From: Cytidiella melzeri
Taxonomy: Eukaryota; Basidiomycota; Agaricomycetes; Polyporales; Irpicaceae
Reading direction: 5' to 3'
Assembly (NCBI GenBank): GCA_022592445.1
Contig: JABYQR010000578.1
Location: forward strand, 1 to 18,486
Length of the DNA stretch: 18,486 nt
Shown here: in pieces, positions 11,231 to 17,886 of the stretch
Layout: every line of letters starts with the position of its first letter
Position numbering within the stretch: the stretch's first letter is position 1
Notes under the pieces: generated by a model
What the model was told of the DNA's origin: nothing
The model's input: the letters and a program-made list of their open reading frames with translations, nothing else
Database searches by the model: none
Position numbers and translations under genes: made by a program

Positions 11231-11283
11231 CGATCACATTCGTCGGGTCCTCTGAGGCTCAGAGGACCCGACGAATGTGATCG
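11231..11283. repeat. 53-nt perfect palindrome (two 26-nt arms, single central G)
   Basis: The left arm 11231-11256 (starts CGATCACATTCG, ends CCTCTGAG) is matched base for base by the reverse complement at 11258-11283, with only G11257 between. Outer flanks show a weaker inverted match (GGGCGAA at 11196-11202 against TTCGCCC at 11299-11305). The site lies between the kinase promoter and the end of the Copia LTR and belongs to no recognised gene. Its origin is unknown; a fold-back element remnant, a regulatory site or an assembly junction are all possible. Confidence 0.9.
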
Positions 11284-12190
11284 GCGAGCGGGAACGGGTT
11301 CGCCCAAATAGGCAGGTACAGGCTTTCTTCTCACTCTTGTTCCCGACGCCGCCCACCTTGCAATGGAGTGACCCACGTATTTCCGACAATCATTTTGGTA
11401 GCTTCGGTGCAGTCGTTGGTGAAGGTGGATGTTATGTAACCCTTGATTGCCCTATTCGTCGAGCAGCTGGCGTCAGAACCTTCGTGGCGCGGCAGTTCCC
11501 GAAGGCGTAATAATGCTCAGCAACCTTAAAATGTTGCACCTCCATACAATGTAGGCTTTATTTTTTGTAATTTTAATACATGCACAGGACAGAGAACATA
11601 TACAACATTGACACATGTATAATCTTTCATGCACAGACAAGACACATGTTTGAAAGTTACGAGTGTAGGGGATGACTAGGAGAGTCAACTAACTCTGGGA
11701 GTAAGTCTCTTGTTATTTCTCTGCTCTCTGAGAGCTGTATTTATACATGTCTGTAACTAGATTACTAATGCTACAGTAATGTCATATGAGTAAGGATTGG
11801 TAAGGATTGGTAATCCTATGAGTAATGATTGGTAATGCACAGTCCTGCTTGCTAATACTACTGAATAGAGAATGTAAGTGATGACTGAGCATCCTACATA
11901 ACTGAATGGTGCTGACTGAGCCTTTAGTAAGCTCAATACATTTGGTATATGAAATATGAGTCATGCAGCAGCCTCATGGTACTTCTGCTATTCAGTCATG
12001 GAAACTACTGGAACACGATGCCATATGGTGCAAGTATCGCATCGTGTGTGACCATAAGGATGGTGGAATCACATGCTATGTACTATCTGATCTTATCTAT
12101 CTACATATCTAATCTACATTGTCCATAGATCTGATGTCCGATAATCAGCGATACAATCTCGCTTTGACAACACATTTTTGTCATGCTTAA

Positions 12191-13576
12191 TGTCACAGAG
12201 ACAGAGCTTGACACAGCAACTAGAGACACAATGTGGAAGACGACAATGAGGTGGTGGCAGGCGTGTAGCACAATGCTCTCACCAACTATAAACTGTTAAG
12301 ACCGACTATTGTCTAGGGACAAGTTGTCAGGTCAGAACCCCTTGGTGTAGCTATACTCAAGGTCTGATGATGGTCTAGGCTGCGCGGTCGCTGTCAAGCA
12401 CAGTGGCAGACAGATGATGGTTCGATAGAAGGAATATTGATACGAAGTGGATAGACTGAGGTTCTAGCCCCATGTCTAGCGGCTATTTATACATGTTGAC
12501 CTAACTACTTTTGGACCAGTCCGAGGTAGTGGTAGCGAATTGGAGAAACAGAAAGGAAGAACAATACACAGAGAACAGCCACTGCTCTGGAAAGCCAATG
12601 AGAGAAAAGACCGTCAAGGTGCGGAAACAAGGAACAATAGAAAGAAGAAACATGAGGCAGATATCAATAGAGAAGGGGTTGAACCCGGAACAGGGGATAG
12701 ACAGGGTTGGACCCGATGGAGTGGTAACGGAGGTATGGAAAGGCCGAGGGTTGCACCAAGGCAATGGTAACGAATCGGAGTTAAGTCCGAGGTTTGAATG
12801 GACATGAGGACAAACTGATGACATAATAGTCCGTGTTGAACGGAGGCGAGGTGGGTTAGGGGGTGATGGAGGAAGGACGAGTTGGATCGTCAAGGCAATG
12901 GTAAAGAAAATAGCTAGTTATGAAGATAATTGAAGAAGTAAAGAAAAATAATAGGGTGTGAAGACCGTTCGTAACATAAACCTTATTCAGGTAGCTATCC
13001 CAATAAAGACCAAGAGGTTGAGATGGGGGGCTAGGAGCGTACATGCAGCAGTATATATAGACTTCAGGGACCTGCACACAGACCATGCTAAGGGCAGGCT
13101 TTGCAAGAAGCTGTGTGAACGAAGAACAATAGAACTACCTAAAGGAGAACTTTAGCTATTGTCTGGACTCTGCCAAGACCTCTACTCGTGAGAGAATCTA
13201 TCTAAAAGGAGACCATTTATTGTATTCCATTCCCACATCTGTGAGAACACTCTACCATAAAGAGAAGAATAGTGAAAGAACAATAGGAGTCTATGTGAAC
13301 AGTATCTATGACGTCAAACCCTAGCTATGGACTGAGCCATGTGGTTGTAGCCATGTGGTCTTACATAAGCAGAGTCATGTGTCTGTGTGACGTAGCAGCA
13401 AGTAACGTGACCATGTAGAGCATCTAAGCCACGTGATACGGGCACTTAATAAATGTGCAAGGGGTTTGTGCAGAGAGGGTAGCAAGCTAGGTTGCAACCG
13501 GGTTTCAAGCTGGTTTCAAAGGTAAAAAATAGAGGTAAAATGCAAAAAATAAGGGCTAGTCGGGCCATCCACAACA
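12191..13576 (-). mobile_element. LTR-like insertion (probable solo LTR) with CTTAA target duplication
   Basis: Read on the minus strand, it starts TGTTGTGGATGGCCCG (13576 downward) and ends CTGTGACA (12191). Both outer flanks on the plus strand are CTTAA (12186-12190 and 13577-13581), as expected for a 5-bp target duplication. The ends TGTTGT and TGACA match those of the Gypsy LTR at 15128-15644, suggesting a related Gypsy family. A TATATATA at 13052-13059 and a second minus-strand TATAAATA at 12484-12491 lie inside. No protein domain is seen; 98- and 130-codon frames inside look accidental. At 1386 bp it is long for a solo LTR, so a small non-autonomous element is an alternative. Confidence 0.65.
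13337..13435. promoter_or_regulatory. Cluster of CANNTG (E-box) motifs in the solo LTR
   Basis: CCATGTGG occurs at 13337-13344 and 13351-13358, CATGTG at 13376-13381 and CACGTG at 13430-13435, all upstream (minus strand) of the TATATATA at 13059-13052. This is the expected U3 position for activator sites of bHLH proteins, whose fungal members commonly recognise CACGTG or CATGTG. Confidence 0.4.
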
Positions 13577-14017
13577 CTTAAATACAACACAGGTTCTTCA
13601 CGCTATAACACAGGCATGGCATGTGGCACAAAACACTGACACACTGACACACACCCTGGACACAAAGTAACCAGGCACAAACACACCAGACCTCGCGAGA
13701 GACAATTACATGTGTAAGTAGGGGTTGAGGGTATGCGTGAATGTATGTTGCAAATGGGTCCAAGAGTCCTAGGCTGCACCTAGATGTGGACAAGAGGTAA
13801 CACTGTTATTCTGGTATAGTGTTGGTCACAAATTAATGCAAATGGACAATACAATACAATACAAATACAGGCATACCTGGTACAGCATTGGTTACAAATG
13901 AAGGACACTGTACCAATTCTTCCATCAATAATCCTCCTCTTGGCTGTTTCCAATGGCCCCTCTGTATGAGTCCCTCCTACTTCACGCCCTCTTTCCTATT
14001 CCGACTACTCTGTTGGG

Positions 14018-15127
14018 TCACCATCTAACACCCCCCCCCCCTTGACCTGCATCCAGTCCCAGTAGTGTTATGGCTTGTCCATGTAGAATCTGCGGCAAGG
14101 ACTTTGTGAATATATCTGCCGGATTCTCTTTTCCTGGTACACAATGTACATCAATCAACTTCTTGTTGACACAGTCCCTGATAAAGTGGATTCACATGTC
14201 AATATGCTTCATGTGCATGTGACCGTGAGGATTGTGGGTGCAAGTGACTGTTCTGTTGTTGTCGCAGAATAGCGTCATAGCATACCATTGTGGGAACCCA
14301 AGTTCTTCAGGTAGATGTCTGAGGAAGAGTATCTGGCAAGCTGCATGGGTGCAAGCCAAATATTTGGCTTTGCATGATGACAGAGCCACAACTGCCTGCT
14401 GTTTTGAGCTCCATAAGACTGGTGAGTTTCCTACCATCATCACATATCCAGAGATGGACTTCCTATGTTCGGATGAACCCCAATCCAAATCCATAAAACC
14501 ACAGAAGATTGGATAGGGATGGTCTCTATGTCCTAGCCATAAGCCCATAGACCTTGTACCTTGTAAGTATCGAAGAAGGTGTTTTGCTGCTACCCAGTGT
14601 TTCTCACCATAGTCAGACATGTACTTCGCCAGTTCACAAACAGTGAAAGCAATATCAGGTTGACATGTGGTCACAAGGTACATGGCCTTTCCAACTACTG
14701 CACAGTAGGGTAGAGCCTTTACGCAATTTTGTTCTTTGTTGGTCTTTGGGCAATCTTCAGTCAAGAGTGTTACGTGAGGAGGGAGAGGTGTAGTGACAGA
14801 GTTGCAATGTTCCATGTTGAACATGCAAAGAATTGACTAGATGTAGGCTTCTTGGGATAGCAGGAGAGTTTGTCAACTTTGGTCTCAAGTGATATTGCAG
14901 GCAAGCAGCCATTCTGTGTCCCCATTATCAGTGATAGTGAAAATTGAACTGAGTTGTTTTGTGACAAGGTCCAATTCTACCTCTGAAGAGGAGGCAAGTA
15001 AGATATTGTCTACAAATGTTGCGGACATTGATGTTTCATCATCTATTCAATGGACATGTAAGCTCCAATTCAATTGACACCTGTTGCAACCGAGCTGAGT
15101 ACACCTCTCATTGAACTCGAGATACCA
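14018..15127 (-). pseudogene. Copia Pol remnant: end of reverse transcriptase and RNase H
   Basis: One frame runs from 15127 to 14018 without any frameshift. It shows the second part of reverse transcriptase (FVDN at 15016-15005 where active enzymes have YVDD or FVDD; LASSSEVELDLVT after it), then the hallmark Copia linker and RNase H (KSISGYVMM, WSSKQQAVVALSS, CDNN, HMKHIDM) and the usual end (PADIFTKSLPQ, then GLDAGQG). In-frame stops lie at 15047-15049, 14885-14887, 14873-14875, 14837-14839 and 14192-14194. The RNase H motif normally ending in EAEY reads KAKY (AAA codons at 14369-14371 and 14363-14365). Nearly all changes fit C-to-T or G-to-A transitions. Copia reverse transcriptase and RNase H copy the element's RNA to DNA; this copy cannot. 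Confidence 0.92.
14031..14043 (-). other. Polypurine tract of the Copia element
   Basis: On the minus strand the sequence is AA followed by eleven G, directly next to the LTR start TGTTAGATGG. Such a tract primes plus-strand DNA synthesis and marks the LTR boundary. Confidence 0.7.
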
Positions 15128-15231
15128 TGTTGTCACGACCATGCACACTTTTTCCTTTCTTTTCCTTTTATTTTCGTTATCCTATCTTTTCAATTTCCTT
15201 ATCTTATCTTATCGATGGTACATGGCTACTG

Positions 15232-15267
15232 CATGTGATCAAGTGCATGTGACAGACCGGTCACATG
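15232..15267. promoter_or_regulatory. CATGTG repeats and 8-bp palindrome in Gypsy U3
   Basis: CATGTG at 15232-15237 and 15246-15251 and CACATG at 15262-15267. The last two form an inverted repeat: CATGTGAC (15246-15253), 6-nt spacer, GTCACATG (15260-15267). They lie 120-155 nt upstream of the TATA box and look like an activator-binding array of the bHLH (RTCACRTG) type. Confidence 0.45.
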
Positions 15268-15386
15268 ATCATAGAAGGTGCTGGAACATTGTGGAACATT
15301 GTAGAACATCGCACCATAGCACACCATACGTTCCCACAGCAGTGTTAGGAGTACAGACCCGGTACCAGGGGTCCTTGTCTGAGATG

Positions 15387-15394
15387 TATATAAA
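15387..15394 (+). promoter_or_regulatory. TATA box of the Gypsy LTR promoter
   Basis: TATATAAA in the middle of the LTR; transcription would start about 25-35 nt downstream (near 15420), defining the U3/R border. The last ATG before gag overlaps its upstream side (15384-15386) and so would not be in the mRNA. Confidence 0.7.
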
Positions 15395-15648
15395 CCCACC
15401 CTGTAGCTCCCTAAAGACCTCAGATTCTACCTCCTGGTCTTTAGGTGACGTTCACCTTGTACAAGTCTCATCACTTTGCTAATATATCCTGGTCTTTAGC
15501 TCATCGTTAGCTGCTCCCTCGTCGTCGTCTCTCCCCCTTTCATCATCATCACCCCTGTTGTCATCGTCCACGCGAGTTCGCTCGTCGTTCCTCCCCCGTC
15601 GTCACTTCTTCGCTCTTCATAAGAGTTTGGTTGTGTTCTTGACATTAG

Positions 15649-16470
15649 GTAGAATCTCCGTACGCTCGCCTGGACGTCGCGCAACCGCATAAATTCCCTT
15701 TCCCCAAAGTTTATAAAAGTTTAGTCCCCCCGGTTTACCAGTACGTTGTATTGGCCCGAACCTTTGATCCTACATCTCATTTCGTGGTTATAGTGCCCAA
15801 GGACGTACGCATTCGTCGCCGCATACCCGAGTCCTTCTTTGAGGCTCGTCGAGAACTACGCGAGCAAGGACGTCCTCGCCCCTACACAGAAAAGGATCTT
15901 GAAGCCATCGTATCCTACGTCTCACGCCGCCCTCACTACCATCCCCTGGGCACCAGGCTTCCTGCTTTCGACCACGAAAAGTTTGCTCGTGACAACGAGT
16001 CCATCAAGGAACGTGCACGCACAGAACGCGCACAAACCCTCGCGGAGCGAATTGAGAAACCGTCTCTCAAGGACCGCGTCTCCCAGGCACCCCCGCCACC
16101 TCGCCCAGACGCACAAAAACCTGTGACGCTCGATTTCCACAAGTTTTCCATCAAGGACCAAGTCGGCATCCTCAAGCCGAAGATCGAGGCCACTACCAGA
16201 CGCCTCAAGATCCTGATCGAACTCACTCGCGACCGCAACGACTCACAAGTTAGATCAGTCCTGTTACTCAACGACAAACTTCTGTACCTCACAGAACACA
16301 CGGAGGAAGTACTCTCCACGCGCACGCCTGCCCAGCTCAAAGCACTGAACTGGGGCTTGCAATCAGTGGGACAGATCAACTTCACGCAATTGCGCAAGAG
16401 GTTGACGGAGGTTACGAGTCGAGTTGCTTTTGTAGCGGACGGAGGATACTTTGAAAAACTTCCTTTGTAG
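15649..16470 (+). CDS. ATG-less leader ORF of the Gypsy element, unknown function
   Basis: The frame is open for 273 codons from 15649, just after the LTR, to TAG at 16468-16470, which is followed at once by a second TAG (16471-16473). There is no ATG in the frame, nor in any frame of this stretch. In-frame near-cognate starts include TTG at 15751 with G at -3 and +4, and CTG at 15670. The peptide is charged and mostly helical in character (for example RRRIPESFFEARRELREQG, then KIEATTRRLKILIELTRD), with a Pro-rich link near 16089-16109; I recognise no domain. The frame is the same as gag and stays open after the two stops up to the gag ATG. It could be a leader protein started at a non-AUG codon, an N-terminal Gag extension now closed by stops, or a relic. 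Confidence 0.45.
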   Translation, partial: VESPYARLDVAQPHKFPFPKVYKSLVPPVYQYVVLARTFDPTSHFVVIVPKDVRIRRRIPESFFEARRELREQGRPRPYTEKDLEAIVSYVSRRPHYHPLGTRLPAFDHEKFARDNESIKERARTERAQTLAERIEKPSLKDRVSQAPPPPRPDAQKPVTLDFHKFSIKDQVGILKPKIEATTRRLKILIELTRDRNDSQVRSVLLLNDKLLYLTEHTEEVLSTRTPAQLKALNWGLQSVGQINFTQLRKRLTEVTSRVAFVADGGYFEKLPL

Positions 16471-16473
16471 TAG

Positions 16474-16824
16474 ATAGCAATCATTGAGTGCGATAACCGT
16501 TTCCACGTCTTCGATCCCGACGATCTTCAGGATTGTCACGATAACGAAGAGGACCACGCGTATATTGAAATCTGCGAACAACAACCGTGTCCAAATCGAA
16601 ATCAAAAGTTTGTAGTATCCCGTCATTTCAGAGAAGGACAACGATACCGTGGATACGTAGCCTGCGATAACAGTCAGATACCGTTGATTGTCGGAGTTCC
16701 TGAAGAAGTCGAAGTCGATACCAGTTTAATTGTACCGGAAAACCCACCGACTCCACCAGACGTTACCCCCATTATTCCTGACCCCATCACTACTCCTGAA
16801 ACCGTTTCCCCCACTCCCACCACA
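16474..16824 (+). other. Open, ATG-free segment between the leader ORF and gag
   Basis: These 117 codons are open in the gag frame, from directly after TAG TAG to the gag ATG. The first half is acidic with several Cys and His (FDPDDLQDCHDNEEDH, EICEQQPCPNRNQ) and the second half is Pro/Thr-rich (ENPPTPPDVTPIIPDP). It reads like protein rather than untranslated leader, but there is no ATG to start it. Confidence 0.45.
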
Positions 16825-17886
16825 ATGACAACACCCGCGGTTGATCCCGCCCTGGTTGCAGCCATTGTAGCTGCAGTCGCGCAAGCAATGCCCAGACCGC
16901 AGGTTACGGTCAACAACAATGATTCCAAGCCCGACAGATACAAGGGCGAACATGGTCGTGACCTGGAACGTTTTCTGTCCCAGTGCGAGGCTTACTGGGT
17001 GACTGCCAGTATCACGGACGAGAAAACCAAGGTCCTGACGGCCATCTACCGTCTGTCGGAGAAAGCTGCCCAATGGGCAATACCAGTCACAGATCACATG
17101 GCTGACCACAACGGTGATCTGCCGGCCAATCTTGATACGTGGGCTAAGTTCAAAACTGAACTCAAAAAGTACTTTGGCGATGCAACGCCCGAGGATACTG
17201 CCATTCGCGAACTGGAGAAGCTCTGTGGAGCTGAAAAGAAGGAAAAGAACGCGCGGGATGTCGGCACATACGTCACTGACTTCCAGTCATACGTGGGTCG
17301 CATCAACGGGTTGAGCGACAAAGACAAGGAGATCCGGTTCATAAAGGGTCTCCCTGAATACATCTACGGGCGGCTGGCAACGGCCGAAGCACCTCCAGCC
17401 AATTACCAAGGCTGGATTGATAGGTCCCTGAAAATGGCAGCCGCATACGCCCGCATCAGGGAGACAACGGAAAAGAAAACTCCGTCTGTTCCCCCGTCAA
17501 CTACGTCGAGACCCACCCAGTCTCAGCCCAGGTTTACTCCGGTTCCCCGTCCTTCCAACGGTCCAGTTCCCATGGAGGTCGATGCCTCCAAAATGCAACA
17601 AGGTCGGCGGTGTTACAACTGTCAAGAGATTACCACCGACCCCAGTCACATCGCACGCACGTGCACCAAACCGGCAGTCCCACGCCCACCACCTCGAGGG
17701 ACTCGTGTGGCTGCTACCACTGGAGAGGTATCTTCTTCTCGGGCCGAAGAAAAGAAGCCTGAGAGGGAAGAAGCGTCGAGCTCGTCGGGAGTGTCGGAAG
17801 TAACACTCAAAGCCGTGCTAGGAGAACTGGAGAAGTTAAGGGCGGAGAACGCCGACCTCAAGAAGAGACTTGAGGAGGGTTTTTGA
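16825..17886 (+). CDS. gag: Gag polyprotein of the Gypsy element (capsid and nucleocapsid)
   Basis: Gag forms the virus-like particle and packages element RNA. From the first ATG (A at -3) it has 353 residues: an Ala/Pro-rich start (TTPAVDPALVAAIVAAV), a retrotransposon gag/capsid domain of about 190 residues (DRYKGEHGRDLERFLSQCEA, then FKTELKKYFGD and FIKGLPEYIYGRL), a basic Pro/Ser/Thr linker, and a zinc-knuckle motif at residues 263-280. The knuckle reads C-x2-C-x8-H-x4-C, with four more residues than the usual C-x2-C-x4-H-x4-C. The C-terminus is a heptad-like coiled coil (LKAVLGELEKLRAENADLKK). The stop TGA lies directly after a GGGTTTT heptamer, and pol continues in the -1 frame. The reading frame has no break. 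Confidence 0.9.
   Translation: MTTPAVDPALVAAIVAAVAQAMPRPQVTVNNNDSKPDRYKGEHGRDLERFLSQCEAYWVTASITDEKTKVLTAIYRLSEKAAQWAIPVTDHMADHNGDLPANLDTWAKFKTELKKYFGDATPEDTAIRELEKLCGAEKKEKNARDVGTYVTDFQSYVGRINGLSDKDKEIRFIKGLPEYIYGRLATAEAPPANYQGWIDRSLKMAAAYARIRETTEKKTPSVPPSTTSRPTQSQPRFTPVPRPSNGPVPMEVDASKMQQGRRCYNCQEITTDPSHIARTCTKPAVPRPPPRGTRVAATTGEVSSSRAEEKKPEREEASSSSGVSEVTLKAVLGELEKLRAENADLKKRLEEGF

Larger units (their letters stand above)
11532..14030 (-). repeat. Copia 3' LTR, about 1.1 kb, interrupted by a 1386-bp insertion
   Basis: The LTR start TGTTAGATGG (14030 downward, minus) directly follows the polypurine tract. After removing the 12191-13576 insertion and one CTTAA copy, the rest continues to TGCAACA at 11532, giving about 1108 nt. 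It contains one minus-strand TATAAATA (11738-11745) and an AATAAA signal (11557-11562) 25 nt before the end, the expected U3-R-U5 order. On the plus strand it also holds a 10-bp tandem repeat (TAAGGATTGG twice, 11791-11810) and an imperfect 24-bp repeat pair (13811-13834 and 13877-13900). The inner end at 11532 is an inference from the TG..CA rule and the polyadenylation signal. Confidence 0.6.
11532..15127 (-). mobile_element. Decayed Ty1/Copia retrotransposon, 3' part, with nested insertions
   Basis: On the minus strand the order is the end of reverse transcriptase and RNase H (15127 to about 14042), a polypurine tract, and a 3' LTR (14030 to about 11532) split by a second LTR-like element. 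The 5' part of the Copia element is not in the window: its reading frame is cut at 15127 by the Gypsy element and should resume beyond that element's far LTR. The coding region has five in-frame stops and altered catalytic residues, so it is not active. Confidence 0.85.
15128..15644 (+). repeat. 5' LTR of the Gypsy element (517 bp)
   Basis: It starts TGTTGTCACGACC and ends GTTCTTGACA. TGTCACGACC from position 15131 matches the reverse complement of the end (TGTCAAGAAC) in 8 of 10 bases, so the boundary could also be 15131. A long pyrimidine-rich stretch (about 15148-15210), E-box palindromes, a 10-bp triplicate (15281-15310, GTGGAACATT-like) and a TATA box follow in order, giving U3 of about 290 nt. 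The 3' LTR lies outside the window, so the ends are inferred. Confidence 0.7.

Noticed and set aside
11182..11376. 64-codon minus-strand frame across the palindrome
   Set aside because: Its openness follows from the GC-rich palindrome; it has no homologous look and no splice context.
11791..11832. Repeated TAAGGATTGG units as a possible CRISPR or satellite
   Set aside because: Only two exact 10-bp copies and one diverged copy exist, inside an LTR; this is a minor tandem duplication.
12260..12295. Minus-strand TAGTTGGTGAGAGC resembling a tRNA D-arm or a primer-binding site
   Set aside because: No B-box or acceptor stem follows and it falls well inside the LTR-like unit, so neither a tRNA gene, a SINE nor a primer-binding site is supported.
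12501..12893. 98- and 130-codon overlapping frames on opposite strands
   Set aside because: They lie inside the LTR-like insertion, have no retroelement or host domain and low-information composition.
15645..15665. TTAGGTAGAATCTCCG as primer-binding site after the Gypsy LTR
   Set aside because: It does not begin with TGG and I could not match it to a tRNA 3' end; self-priming could not be tested without the exact transcript start.
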